Source: Sapria himalayana (lineage: Eukaryota > Streptophyta > Magnoliopsida > Malpighiales > Rafflesiaceae). Taken from it: 64,000 nt of DNA. Of this stretch, positions 12,486 to 24,873 are shown in pieces. The stretch is taken from NCBI GenBank assembly GCA_029783825.1, contig JAREIK010001718.1, positions 1,317,898-1,381,897 of the forward strand, given 5' to 3'. A model generated the notes under the pieces. That model was not told where the DNA came from and searched no databases. It was given only the letters and a program-made list of their open reading frames with translations. Positions within the stretch are counted from its first letter, which is position 1, and every line of letters begins with the position of its first letter. The position numbers and the translations under genes are program-made.

Positions 12486-13049
12486 CTAAAATGATTTCTC
12501 ATCCCTGAGCACACCAGAGAAATTAATAAATAGAAATACAACATTCCACATTTCAATTCTATTCCACATAATAGGTACACATCATCATAACAAGAGAAAA
12601 AAAATAACTATAGTATTGTCATGACAATGATGGAGGTAACTATTATGATTTCTATATAGGATCATACTCCTTAAAAGGGAAGTGTAGTTAATTGCTTAAG
12701 AGGTGGTAAATAATTAGATGATCCTTTAGAATATTTCTTCAATATCAATATCCCATCCAATATTTTTGCCAACATGCTATACAAAGCTACTCATCTTCAA
12801 CACATAGAATTTAGTGTAATATCAATGCTTCCTATTGCATAGTAAAAATTTTTTTGGTTGATACTATCTTTTCTTATTTCTATCTACAAGTGCTCCCTAC
12901 AGATGATTCCCTTCTCATTTGTGGTGCTTCTTTGTTCCATTGTACTTTTCCATTCCACCGAAGGTATTTGATACAAAACTCCAAAAGAGTCAGCATTTCC
13001 CATCAATTTAATTTCTATGCATTTTATTCCTTTCTCCAAGTGTTTGTAA
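12486..13049. other. Internal non-coding part of family-G element
   Basis: AT-rich sequence between the 3' LTR and the plant-transposon-protein remnant. No domain recognised. Confidence 0.4.
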
Positions 13050-14130
13050 ATTCAATTTTCAAATTTTCCAACCTCTTTAGCTACTTTATTGAGTAGGAAA
13101 TGAATTTTTATTTTCAGCACTTCTTTGGTTTGCTCAATATTCCATAGTACATTTTCTAATTTATGTAATATATCCATCAACATACTACTATGTTCAGCTA
13201 ATGAATGATCAATGTAAGCTAATTCATTTTCTCTCATTAATTTCATTCTTTTCATGTAGTGTGTGTTACTCATGGTGAAGGATGAGTCTTCTTCCCAAAT
13301 TTCCACCAATACTCCCCTCTAAGCATTGACTTTTTTTCCTTTTTTTTTGTCTCCTTCAAGTTCCCTCTTCATGCCCAACAATACCAGGGGGACTCTATCT
13401 GACATATTGTATCCACTTGTTCATCCATGGGAACTACCTTGGCCAAACACATTAATATAACAAAAGAAGGATAAATTATTTGACCAAAAAATGCTTACTA
13501 GAGGAATCTAAGAATCAAGTTCTCCAAAATCTTTTCCACGTCAAAGTGATACCTAATGAGAATGTGTATATCATTACCACTCTGTCCATAATAAAGTTGA
13601 AATATGAAGAGTGTGTAACAAAAAATAAGTATATGAAATACAATCATATTTTACTAAACTCCATGATTTCTTTTCTCGTCAAATATCCATACATACTCTT
13701 TGAAATCCACATTTTCTTTTGCCCCCGAGAATCTAAGCAATTCATTAATGACTTTTTTATGAAATAAAACACAAATACCTTTCACATAGAATATATTTCC
13801 CTACTTATCCTGCATATTTGTATCTATTTTTTTTACAACCAAGACATTTCCTCATTCTCTATACATATAAAATATCATCCTATTTTATTTCTTGTTATCA
13901 TTGTCAAAAGGAGGAATGAACTCACTGAATCTCCTATCTCTAATGATTCACTTTTTGCAAAGCATGAGATCCAACCATTTCTACCTAACATCTATAACAA
14001 AAGTTACCTTGAGTGCCACAACTTTAGGCAGTATCTATGCAGCACTAGGTCTTTGCCTCTTCCTTTCTTCTTAAGACTCATCTCCACAACATTCTTCTTT
14101 GATGATCTCCTTCCTTCCATTATAAAATCA
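13050..14130 (-). pseudogene. Putative plant transposon protein domain, remnant
   Basis: Minus-strand reading with stops. Visible pieces are KRQRPSAA near the start, FIPPFDNDNKK, ENVDFKEYVWIFDE, HILIFCYTLFIFQLYYGQ, YHFDVEKILENLILRFL, IIYPSFVILMCLAKVVPMDE (about 13430), then an open 85-residue helical stretch (13052-13309) MSNTHYMKRMKLMRENELAY. The order (hydrophobic block with SHTTxVTxxRAxLLY-like spacing, then FPSLITELCxxAGV-like, then a coiled tail) fits the domain annotated as putative plant transposon protein in Athila-like and other gypsy internal regions. Function unknown. It lies downstream of the gag-like part inside the 10.1-18.3 kb element. Similarity is by pattern only, so confidence is modest; the related copy at 43.5-44.2 kb is clearer. 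Confidence 0.45.
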
Positions 14131-14809
14131 ACAAGAAAACATGATTTTTAGTAGATCATCATAATGTCAGGTAGAGATTATAAATCTTATTGTGGAAGAA
14201 ATTTGGTGGATAAGTATTTAAAGTCATGACCTAAAAATTGAATGTTTCAATTCTTTGGGTTTAATTTTTTTCTGTAAATGAATATTGGTGGCATCCAAGT
14301 GAGTAGTATCATCAAAGTCATGACATTACATCAAAGTCATGATTTTCTCACATTGCTACTATATTACTTTTCTTTTTGTAGCACAAAAGTTATGGCTTTG
14401 AAAAACTATCATAGTTTTATAATTCATCTTCTATGATGTCTTTTCTTTCTGTAATACCAAAGTTGTTGCTCTAAAAAATTGTCATGGATTTTTAATGTGA
14501 CTTCTAATGGGATTTTTATTTTTGTATCACCATTATAATTCATGACTCTAAAAAATTGATACAACTTTGGGCAAGAAATATTTTTGAATAATAGTTAGTT
14601 TGAATCTATTAATCTCTTGTATGTGGTTGGGAGTGTAAATATAGTTATGCACATGTAATTTTATTTTCACATTACAATTCATCACAAAAAACAAAAAAAG
14701 ATCTTGAGTTGCATTTCAAGTAGTGTTATGTTTAATATCCATAACTAAACCTCCAAAACTTCTTCTCATCCATTGGCAATATCTATGGTCCAAGCAATTT
14801 TTCAATATA
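14131..14809. other. Internal spacer of family-G element with GTCATGAC-type words
   Basis: Non-coding. It contains repeated AAAGTCATGA and AAATTGTCATGG words like those in the family U3, suggesting that the motif repeats extend into the internal region. No gene seen. Confidence 0.4.
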
Positions 14810-15545
14810 CTATTTTATATCTTTCTTTCGTATACTTTCTGTATTATCTGAAGATGATGGAGGAATAATTAATATTATTTCTTCATTCATACACTTAAGC
14901 TCCTTACTTGTTTTCCATCTACCTTTTCTATTTAGTTTTGGCATCACAAAAGTCTTGAATTTTATAATTTCATGAGCACACAATTCATCGACTTTCTTCA
15001 ATTTAGTTGTCAAAGTTTCATAACTCACTTCCTCTTATTCCTCTAAATTAGTCTAGACTATATCTTCAAATTTCTCGTCAAGATTTTTCATCATAATTTT
15101 TTTGTGTACTGGCTATGGATATTATCTCTTTCATTTCATCTTCTTCTAAGGTTTCATCCATAGCTATTTCACACTTAGCTTTAGAGATTTCAAATGATGT
15201 ATTTTCTTCAGACTTAACTCAATTTGTGACTTATTCCTTCTCAATTTATGAACTCATCATTTCCACTTCACTAGTCTTGATTCTCCTAAAGTCTTCTAGC
15301 AATTCCTTGAGTTTAGCCATCTAATAAGATACTAAAAATTGTTGAGAGTCATAATCTATCATCTCCTCATGGCTTCTATCCCCCCAACTTTCATGATTCT
15401 CTTCCTACTTATAATAGGGATGATAATAATTTCGATAAGATTCAACATAGATATCACTTCCTTGAGCATAATAAGTTTCATTGTAATTATAGTTTGGAAA
15501 TTTTTGTTCATTGATATCATTTTTTTCTAAACACCCATTGTACAC
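14810..15545 (-). pseudogene. Family-G gag-like acidic region (C-terminal part)
   Basis: On the minus strand the reading gives NYNETYYAQGSDIYVES, RNYYHPYY, ESWGDRSHEEMIDYDSQQF, KLKELLEDFRRIKTSEVEM-like, ENTSFEISKAKCEIAMDE, EEDEMKEIISIAST, and ends in an open 72-residue segment (14810-15028) MSYETLTTKLKKVDELCAHE to ESIRKKDIK. The Tyr/Asn-rich then Glu/Lys-rich composition matches the region after the zinc knuckle in Athila/Tat-type gag. The first part of gag is absent here: this block begins about 300 bases after the primer site, so the element looks internally deleted. A counterpart with YQYDETYFSPSSDFY lies in the 32.8-34.0 kb remnant. Confidence 0.5.
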
Positions 15546-15637
15546 TTCATCGTCCCCCCATATCTCTTTATGATAACTTGTATGTAGGTCTTAGTTGGGA
15601 TAGTTGTACATTTAAATTTAAGATAAGGTGGCTAAAA

Positions 15638-15680
15638 GGAAAAAAGAAAAACAAAAGAAAAACAAAAGAAAAACAAAAAA
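15638..15680. repeat. Short A-rich tandem repeat (AAAACAAAAGA-like, 11-bp period)
   Basis: Three successive units of ACAAAAGAAAA form a minisatellite between the primer site and the gag-like remnant. Confidence 0.7.
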
Positions 15681-15842
15681 TATATCACCAAATCCAAAAC
15701 TATCTACATTTAATAAAGTTAACATGACTTAGTTATTTAATCCAAAAATATTTATCAAATAAAATACTATCCAACTAATAAAAAAATTATTCTTTTCCAA
15801 GAAAAACTATGTCAACTCAAATTGACCAACCAAACTAAACAA

Positions 15843-15860
15843 ACCCTAACAATGACACCA
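15843..15860 (-). promoter_or_regulatory. Primer binding site, tRNA-Asp type, degenerate
   Basis: Plus-strand ACCCTAACAATGACACCA aligns with the 3' end of plant tRNA-Asp (TCCCCGGCAACGGCGCCA) at 11 of 18 positions. Six of the seven differences are transitions. The site is 9 bases from the LTR end. Reverse transcription of the minus-strand element would start here. Confidence 0.7.
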
Positions 15861-15869
15861 AAAACTTAT

Positions 15870-18345
15870 TGAGACTCTATTATCACACTCAATTTAATCA
15901 GTTAGGCAATATCTCAAAATTCTTGTTATTGAGGTTATTTCATTAATTTAGATTCACAAGATCATGAGTTATACTTAAGTCCAGATATTGATCATACAAA
16001 GATTATATTAATAGTTTGGTTGTCCAACTAGAGGCAAGCTAATTTTAGTATAATAGATACTAAGATTTTAATGAACCTTAGGTCTAGGGTCTAATTATTG
16101 AATGTATGTGATACCATTAATTTGTTTAATATAATTTATGCTGGATATACAATGAATATTAAGGTAGTGTGCAAATGACTCATTTCTCTATTGACATACA
16201 AGGTGGTTATCACCATTGAGCCTTTCCTAATAATGATCATCTCGTAGTTGTCCCCTTGGTATATTACAATGGAGACAATAATGTAACCATATGTGATGGT
16301 CATTCATAATATCATACCTTTTAGACAACTTTGTCAACAGCCCTTAGTGATTACTTTGTATATACGCTTTTGTTCACTAGCCTTCATTGTCTTAAGACTA
16401 ATAATTCTCATAGTTTAAAAATATTTTCACTTTTGGCTTTATAAGTATTATATTCACATAATTAACATATATTTCCTTCAAGTTTGACTAGTAGGAATCA
16501 TATGAGTGAAATGAACTAACAATGACTATCACCACATTGTGAGTCACACATTAATGCATGTCCATTGATTTCATGTCACCATTTTCCTCGATGATGATGT
16601 GACTTTCATGCTAAGGTGAAACCCTTAGGTTCATGATGATTAACATATACAATTGATTAACATGATGATGTGACTCTCATACTATTGTCTTTGTAAGTGT
16701 CATACTCATGATGATTAACTTACTCAAACTTCAAGTTTTAATAAATAGGTTCATCTCGTACATTATAATTGGAAGAGTTTTCACCACCTTCCTATCATAT
16801 GCATGGAATGAAAACATGAGTGAGTCTTCTTGCTTATTTATCACCATTCACCATGACAACTTCACACAAATTCACAATTAGTTGAAACTCTAATTTAAGT
16901 TCTATTTAATCATCATCTATCAATATCCATATATATATAATATAAGCAAACCAATATTGTATTAATCATTCCAAACTATTATAATACATAATCTAAATAA
17001 CATAGGCCCTAAACGATGCAAATTTAATATAAATTCTTATATTTATTCAAAAATGAGGAGGGTTTGAGAGCCTCACCCCCCCATCTTTAGGGATTGGTAT
17101 TGGTCATGCATCCCTTACTTGCTTGTGGAACCCCTATGAAGTATGAAATTAATCAATAGGACTTTGTAGTTGATATGACTTTTGCTTGTTTTGTGAGGGG
17201 GGAGGAGAAGAGAGAATTTTTTTTGAAGATTCTTTAATTTTTCTTTTTATACTCGGGCAACATTGTATTGCTATAAGTAAGAAGTCATGACTTTTTAATG
17301 GAAATTATGACTTCGGCCTTCATCTCTTCAACTTGAAGTTGTGACTCTAAATCATAGCCATGATTATATTTTACATCATGATATTTTTATAACACACTAT
17401 TACAACACTGGAAATAACCAAGACTTGGGCCTCATCCCTCTATAACACAAAATCATTGTATTATGAAATAGTCATGGCTTTATGTCTTCATCATTTGTAG
17501 CTAATAGATAGTCACAACACTATGAAGTGGCTAGATGTAATGGCTTCAAACATTATTTTATAGCCCTGATACTATGTGGAGACCATGACATCAACCATTC
17601 ATCTTTCTTGATAAGTATATGGCTGCAACATTATGAATTGGTCATAATACTTGCACTTAGCTTGCACCTATAAATCATAGATATATATTTTTTGAGGATT
17701 AAGAGTCAAAGCCTTAGAAATTGTTATACTCAAATAATGTCTTCTATAATATTTAGTGACCCAAAGTCATGGGTTTGAATAATCATTGCGACTTAGGACT
17801 AAGTGCCTATGGTTTTTTATTTTTTTGTAGCTAAAAAAATCATGACTTTTATAATAAAGTCATGTCTATGACTTGAGACTACTGAGTTCATATAAAGATA
17901 AAGTATATTATCTTGTGAAATTAGGCGTGATCTTGAGTACTAGTAGGGTACTTAGCTGCTATGACAAATAATTAATATCATTACTATTAAAATTTTATGA
18001 GCTAGGTACGACTATGACTCGATGATAATATCATACTCATTGAGAAGTGTCTCATAATATAAAGATTATGCTAACAAAAAGGTAATATCATGACATGTAA
18101 GATTTCGCCATGTCCATTTAGATATAGTTTCAGCCAAGAATGAATATTAAAACTACAATGAACTTATTAACTTGTCTCATACAAAAAACTCATCAATTTT
18201 ATAATTATTCATCAAATTTTTCCAAAACACCAAAAATTGTGAAATCAGTACAACTTAGTCCCAATTTCCATACATACACATTATTCCCAACTATCAAAAT
18301 ATATTAGATTATTTAATAAATTAAACAACAAATAATGAGCAACCT
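15870..18345 (-). mobile_element. Family-G 5' LTR (minus-strand element)
   Basis: Begins (as the LTR 3' end on the minus strand) with TGAGACTCTATTATCACAC next to the primer site. It follows the same order of words as the LTRs at 10.1, 34.1, 41.3 and 44.5 kb: TCATACAAAGATTATATTAA, CCATTGAGCCTTTCCTAATA, TCATCATCTATCAATATCCA (near 16910), then U3 with ATAACACAAAATCATTG and AAAGTCATGGG units (17400-17900). The outer end is approximate, near TTATTTAATAAATTAAACAA. With the LTR at 10128 it brackets an 8.2-kb element. Confidence 0.7.
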
Positions 18346-19155
18346 TCTAGAATTAAGGGGACATCACAAAATTTTAGATGGGATAAAACCTTGAAAGAAA
18401 TTCATGATATTCAAAAGCAATTTATGGACATGGTATGGCATTCCAATAAAAAAAGAATAGGTACAAAAAAATTAATAAAAAAATAGATAGGAAGAGTAGG
18501 GGTATCATGCACATGTTCACTTTATCCTTTGAACTACAAGATCCATAAAATGGTTTGAAAATTTTAATAGTAACATCACATTCTAAAGAAATAGTACCAA
18601 AATTAAAGCTTTTTAAAAATCAACTTTTATTAAGTACATAAAAGAAATTATCTTGCATGTATGTTAATGAACTATATCTTTAACTAATGGGATACCATCA
18701 ATAAGTAGTCTTCCTTCAATATAAGTTGACTAAGTTGGATCAATTTTATCTTGCAAAATGAGTTTATTTATATGATTAAATATCTTTCAAAATGAACTAT
18801 ATCCATAAAATTCTCATCAAGAGTAACTTAAGATCTTTTTGGATAAAAGTAATGATAGAGTAATTTAATTGATTTAGTAAACACTTAAAATTTTTTTAAA
18901 AAATTGAATGACTTTCTAAAAGAATTAGTGAATTACCAATAAAGTCCCAATAGATATTGAAAATTTTAGCAAATAACTCATCCTATATAAAAATTTATTA
19001 TTAGAACTTGATGAAAATTATCTTTAATTTTCTTCTCATTGATGCTATATCTTTGAGATTAATGATAAATCAAAGACAAAACAACACCTTAAGATAGATT
19101 TTATTTGAGAATGTTTGTTTCTAAAAGTGAGTGATAATAGTAAACAAATTCATCC

Positions 19156-19163
19156 ACTACCTC
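19156..19163. repeat. Target site duplication, left copy (ACTACCTC)
   Basis: Eight bases ACTACCTC immediately left of the hAT-type element; the right copy ACTACCTA is at 19585-19592, a 7 of 8 match. Confidence 0.85.
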
Positions 19164-19584
19164 TACAGGTGTCAACCGGGCCGGGCCGGGCCGGCCCGGC
19201 ACGGAAAAATTCCATGCCCGGGTTAGGCACGAGCCGTGTTGTGTCGTGCCTGGCCCGGCATGGTTCAGCCGATGGCACGGCACACCGGCACGGGTTTGTC
19301 CCGTGTCGGGTGTCCCTTGAGCCCGACCCCGCGATGGCCCCTCCCACAAAAAAGACCGCGGGTCGGGTCTGATTCGACCCGACCCGCGATCCCCCGATTT
19401 TCAAACCGTACGGACAGGCCAGCCCGAGCGGGCCATGCAAGGCACGGCACGGCCCGCCATGCCTGCGGGCCGTGCCGAGCCCGGCTATTTTAAACCATGT
19501 CGTGCCTGGCCCGGCACGTAGGCACGCTCATGCTCAAAAAAAATGGGCCAGGCCGGCCCAGCCCCGTCCCGTTTGACACCTCTA
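19164..19584. mobile_element. Non-autonomous hAT-type element, GC-rich, 421 bp
   Basis: Terminal inverted repeats TACAGGTGTCAA and TTGACACCTCTA, with flanking 8-bp duplications ACTACCTC and ACTACCTA. The interior is strikingly GC- and CpG-rich (GGGCCGGGCCGGGCC, CCGTGCC, CGTGCCTGGCCCGGCACG) in an AT-rich setting, with many internal inverted words able to fold. Several overlapping open frames on both strands are by-products of high GC and do not resemble proteins. It has no transposase and would need one in trans. It interrupts LINE ORF2 coding sequence cleanly, which supports the ends. Confidence 0.9.
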
Positions 19585-20610
19585 ACTACCTACTTTGGAG
19601 AGAAGATGAATTGCTTGTTAGATTTTATTATTGATATAATCTTATTTTAGTGGACTTTGTAGTTTATTAACACATAAAAATATTTTATCCATTTTCATTT
19701 CTCTTATGTTCTACAATTTTCTTTCTAGCCAAGGAATAAAATTTAGCTTCCTAGAGATTCCTAAGCATAGGCTTTAAAGATGATACCTCGATTATTTGGA
19801 AAATTTATGCATGGTCATAAGAGTATCTTTAGCAATTATGACTATGAAGAAAGAATAGCTAAAATGAAGCGAGTTTAAGGATTAAAGAAGCTCTTTCAAG
19901 AATTATAAATCATGAACAAGTTGAATTATTTTAGACCCCAGCACTAATATGTCCCATGAATGAGATATAATAGATAAGGAATCAATATGATGAATTTGTC
20001 TATGTGTAATAAACACTGAGGTAAATTTTTTATCATAGCACAAGCTAGATCAACATTAACTAATTCTTTATATTCATACATAGGGATAGGTGTAGTATTA
20101 AATGTATCATATTTCAGCATAACTAAATTGTCTCTCAGGATTAGCAAAAAAAAAATTTAATTATTTAAGTTAATTAGGATAAAAATTCTAACGTCTCCTA
20201 GCTACCACAAAAAGGTTGTAAACAAAAGCAACACAAGATATCTTCTAACTCGCATAAGAAATGATTTCATATGAATGAATTACAAGAAGCATCTTATAAT
20301 TTTGATATTAATAACATCTTAATTTCCAAATAATAAATATTCCATCTATGTCATGATCGATAAAATTATTTGAAAACCCAAACATGTTAAAAATTTCCTT
20401 CAAAAACTTCTTAAGTTTTTGTAATTAAGTTTTATTTCTATAAAACCAAAAATATCAAAGTTAACATGCTTAGTCATACATAAAATCATTTTATGTTTAT
20501 AAGGCAATAAAAACATTTTTGTTGTTTTCTTATTATGAACACGACATGTAACATAATGATAGTAGTTCATATACTTATTCCAAAATTGAATTTGTCCATT
20601 GTATCTATAT

Positions 20611-22299
20611 ACCTAATAAAAATATTATTGTAATTACAAGGTTCTCTTTCTTATATAGCAAGAAGATTTTTGTTATATGATGTTTCATTGCATAGAGATA
20701 CATGGTCCATAGTACTTCATATGCCAAATTATTCTAGGTTGCAAAAAAGAAAAAAAAAAGATAAACACCTATTGAAATATAGATAGATGAAGTATCAACT
20801 AATGCATAACATATCCATTTTCATCACATATAACTCAATATTAAATTGACCTTGACATACTAAATAAGGTTGGAAAAACCTAGACATGTGCCAGAAATAG
20901 ATGACTAGGTGACTATGATTCATTGTATCATTTCACCAATTGAACAAATTATTACAATTATAATATTTATTCAAGATAGTCATTTAGTAGGCATCCATAT
21001 TATATGTAGTAACTACTATGTATATAATTCCATATATAGTATAGATAGAATTTCAAATAGAAAACCAAACTAGATGCAAGAATAGCACAATAGAAAGATT
21101 ACAACTATAATGACACACATTAAGTTAATACTTATCTAGATGCATATAAAACACATTAAATTGAAAAATGTCCATCCACATAATGACTAAATGAATATCT
21201 ATCTTTAATATATATTATTCAATTGCATATGCAATTTATCAACCTAGTGAAAATCTATTACGAGCAGTCTTCTAGGCTTTCCTAATTGTGTGCATTAAAA
21301 TTGTGCAAAGAGACTTCTACAACATTAGGTGGCAAAAGTAACCATTTATATAAAGAATATTTCATATGAAAAAGGATTCCCTATTGGCCCTATAAACCCT
21401 CAACCTTTTTTATCATTATACCCTTTGAAATTCAAATCAACTAAACTTTCTTTCCCATTTTAGCGAAGTCATTTGATCATATTCTCTTTCTCCAAGGGCA
21501 TATATATTTTTATGGGATTATCTAGATTAATTTTATTTTATTACATTTAATTTCGATTCACTTGAATAAATTATTAGACATTATAGTATTAGTGGTTGAA
21601 GTCATAGAAATAAAGTTTTAGTATCGAGAAGTAGCAGAAGTAATTCATCTTGTAACAATGGTGTAAATAGTTACAAGAACATGAATAATTTCTTCAATAC
21701 AAAATTCCAAAAGTATTAATAGACTTACTACTAATAGGAGTTACTAATTAATTTTCATTATTACAACATTTTGAAATACCATAAATCTCTATACCATACA
21801 AGAACACCACAATCATTGCTAATGATACATGGAGTAACATTATCAACATAAGAATTAAAAGGGTTTTTATACAATCATTACAAGGGAAGGCACTTTGGAG
21901 AAGTTTTGAGTGTAACATCTTTTAGCTTGTCTTATTTTATAGAAAGCATGAATTTTTTTTCATATTTAGTAGATTATCATATGCAACATCTATAATGAGA
22001 CACCAAATCAACAAAAAAGTGATCATTACTAATGTCCAATCTAACTAACACTCTTACATAAGACATTGTACTTATAATAACCATTAATTTACTAATAGAA
22101 ATGAGTCCCTACCAATGTAGCCTATAATTAAACCCAAACCAATAGATTTAACGGATGAACAACGATGCTTGGGAGCTAAATTTAGTATCTAAACGAGTAT
22201 TTCTTGTTCATTTCTATGAGTAACTTCTAATCATATATCAAGTAAGGTTTGATGCCTAAATGATAATAGAACTTTCCAATAATCTTCATGACCGGTCAT
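20611..22299. other. AT-rich interval, no gene recognised
   Basis: No domain, LTR end or tandem array was recognised on either strand. The left part may be the 5' leader of the LINE remnant. Confidence 0.4.
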
Positions 22300-22960
22300 C
22301 ACTGGTTGTGAAAATTGGTTTGGTTACAACAATTTGGTTATCCAATTTGGTTAAAATCAATTTTGGTTTAAATTTAATTTAATAAATATTTTTTTTTATT
22401 TTGTCAATGTCATCTTTTTTGTTTAATGTGTAGCCGTGGAAGAAATAATTTATTCTTCCCAATAGGTATGCTTTCAAAAAAAAAAGAATAAAAAAAATAG
22501 GAAAACATAAGTGAAGTGGAGGTGGTGCACATGAAGGTGGACAGTAGTTGACACAAATCAAAATGAAAAAAAAAAAGAGAAAAGGATTCCATGTCTTATG
22601 AGAGTGCTTGTTTTTTAGAAAAAAGGAAAATAAAAAATAGACTCTATTTTTCCTTCACTTGTTTTTTTTTTTTTTTTTTTTGCACATATTACAAACTAAA
22701 ATAGAAAATCCATAGAACAAAATATAAGATGAGAATAATTTCTCATTTTTAGATTATCATAAATGTGAAAGGAAGAAACAAGTTTGGATTTATATGGTCT
22801 GGATTCTATTCGGGTTCGATTCATTATGAGAGTGCTTGGTTTGGTTTTACTTTAGTTTTGCTTGCATTACTGTCCACTATTTGCACAACTATGGAACATG
22901 CAATAAATACACATGTGTGGTCATATTATTCAATGAAATGCATGGAATATCACGAGAAAT
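22300..22960. repeat. TTGGTTT-rich block with a 20-base poly-T tract
   Basis: Contains GAAAATTGGTTTGGTTAC, AATTTGGTTAAAATC and, near 22790-22850, GGGTTCGATTCATTATG and GCTTGGTTTGGTTTTAC. A poly-T run covers 22662-22681. The words ATGAGAGTGCTTG occur near both 22598 and 22824. GGTTTGGTT-rich sequence is frequent in plant short elements, but no terminal repeats were found. Confidence 0.35.
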
Positions 22961-24117
22961 GATTTTATTTATAATTTTTGATTTTATGAATGTTAAACCA
23001 AAACTTTGTATTCGACTGTGGTTGTAGATTATAGTTTGATATATTTTTAAATTTCAGTGATTTGTGTTAATCTTGGTAGTGAATTTTTTTTTTGAGTTAG
23101 TGTATTTTTTTTTGTCCAAATGTGTTTTTAATTTAGATATAATTTAAATATGTTATATGTGGTCTGCATTTTTCACTATAGTTATAAAAATATCACCAAC
23201 ATTATGTTGATTGATTTCTCCAAATGTTTGTGGTATGTATAATTATCTATATATTTATATTTTCATATTGTATTTTTTTTTTGATGAGTATTCAATAAAG
23301 TTCTAGAAAATATAAAATTATTTAAATGATTTAATTTTGAATCATCATAATTAAATAATTGGGTTTTTGTAGGAATGAGAAAAGTTTCAATGTTGAATTA
23401 TTAGTATTTAGGCTCTATTTTTTTTTCCTACAAGTGGTTCAAGATATAAACATCATGATGATTAACTTAGAATCTTCCAATCTTCCAATCTGAAAAATAA
23501 AAATACTACATCTTTTAAAGGTTACAAATCTACTTGACTTGGTTGATGGTGAACTTAAATCATAGATAATAAGTGAAAAATATGATATGAAAATATATTA
23601 CAAGCCCTCTACTATGATTTGATACTGAGTTGGATTTAATACTTTTATTATATTTTTGTGATCATTATGGAACTATGTGACAAATTATTGAATCGATATA
23701 TGAGAAAAAGTATACTGAGAAAGAAAAGGTTGTTATATTAGCATCTAGTCAACTTGAATATTCATATGTAACTAATTTGGCAACACATATGAGCAACTTC
23801 CAAGTGTTGGTAAGCCAACTAAACTAACATCTATGCAGTTATTTTGGGAAGATGAGCTCACTTTCTAATGCTTGATAAAAAATGATTATGTCATTGGGTA
23901 CATCAACTACATATAACATCCTTACTATGACTATAGTTACTAATAGTTTGGCAATTCATGTAATGATATCAATCGAAAAAATAATTCTTCAAGTATTCTC
24001 ATTTTGGAAGAAAATGAGAGTGGAAGTGTATGACAACTATTAGGTATTCACTAGAAGAGGAAATGAAGTATCCTCTTAGGGGGAAGTCAAATATTAAATT
24101 TGCAATGAAATATTACT
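22961..24117. other. AT-rich interval, no gene recognised
   Basis: No convincing domain. The interval may contain a worn retrotransposon pol region upstream of the LTR-like block at 24477, but no motif could be matched. Confidence 0.35.
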
Positions 24118-24223
24118 ACTATAGTCAAGAGAGTGACTAAGTAGTTGATACAAAAAACTAATTTTCATGTACTATAGTCAAAAGAGTGACTAAGTAATTG
24201 ATACAAAAAACTAATTTTCATGG
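24118..24223. repeat. Two-copy tandem repeat, 53-bp unit
   Basis: Copies start at 24118 and 24171. Each reads ACTATAGTCAARAGAGTGAC, TAAGTARTTGATAC, AAAAAACTAATTTTCATG, differing at only a few positions. Near identity in such a worn region implies a recent local duplication. Confidence 0.9.
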
Positions 24224-24476
24224 CATTCTCAATCTTGATTAATTTACAACTTAATGCTGAAATGACTATGAGATAGTTAAGAAGAACAATATTGAGATAT
24301 TAATGGTGTTAGGTATCATAGATTTACATATGGTGATAAATACTAGATGTTGAATGATTAAATGAGATATTTAACATGACTCATATATTTAGATAAACTT
24401 GTTATTCAATGGAATGTTGGATAAAGTATGTCAAAGGAGGAGATTAGTCAAAGATCAATAGAAATATGGTAGGGGG

Positions 24477-24873
24477 TGTTGGAGGTAGGATGTTTGGACT
24501 ATGGTTTATCTGAAAGCAAAAAATATCGAGAATAATGATTATTTAGTAAAATAACAAAAATAATAAATTTAACAACCCAAAAATAAAGAAAACCTGAAAT
24601 CCACAATTCTAAAAAATCCTACATTATGAAAAATAAAGTCCAAATTACAGTAGTGCAAATCGAATAATGTATACTAAAGATTTTTTTCACATGTACAAGG
24701 AGTTTGTAAAGTATACAACACAAAATTATATTATGGACTAAAATATATTTTATAGGATATAAAATCCTAGATTTCTAAAATCTAGTATAAATACAAAAAC
24801 TTGAGATTTCGTGGTGAATACTCCAGATCTCTTTCTATAATATTCTTTAAGTAATATTTTTCTCTCTCTCTCA
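24477..24873 (+). mobile_element. Possible copia-type LTR with polypurine tract
   Basis: A purine run AGGGGG lies directly before TGTTGGAGGTAGGATG, as at the 3' polypurine tract and LTR start of copia elements. Inside are a TATA box (TAGTATAAATAC near 24780) and a pyrimidine tract (TCTCTCTCTC near 24862). The block could end at TCTCTCTCTCAA. There is no primer site after it and no partner LTR was found, so it would be a 3' or solo LTR. Speculative. Confidence 0.35.

Larger units (their letters stand above)
18450..20610 (-). pseudogene. LINE (L1-type) ORF2 remnant: endonuclease and start of reverse transcriptase
   Basis: Non-LTR retrotransposon ORF2, minus strand. The endonuclease part starts near 20600 (IQFWNKYMN, compare WNVRGMN), then NFDIFGFIEIKLNYKNLRSF near 20430 (compare DVIGLIETKL), FLMRVRRYLVLLLFTTF near 20240, and PMYEYKEL near 20070. 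After a 421-bp hAT insertion, the reading resumes with VVDEFVYYYHSLLETNI (about 19160), INEKKIKD, YELFAKIFNIYWDFIGNSL, LNQLNYSIITFIQKDLKLLL (compare INHTxIALIPK), ILKEDYLLMVSH and HAR (compare FVEGRxIxDGI..HxR). Stops and shifts are frequent. The catalytic YADD part and everything after it are missing. This fits a dead, 3'-truncated LINE copy. Confidence 0.65.

Noticed and set aside
19101..19493. Overlapping GC-rich open frames on both strands
   Set aside because: They lie inside the 421-bp hAT-type element defined by TIRs and target duplications; several phases are open at once because of base composition, and none resembles a protein.
19164..19584. A CpG island promoter
   Set aside because: The GC-rich block has exact transposon ends and interrupts LINE coding sequence; no gene starts nearby.
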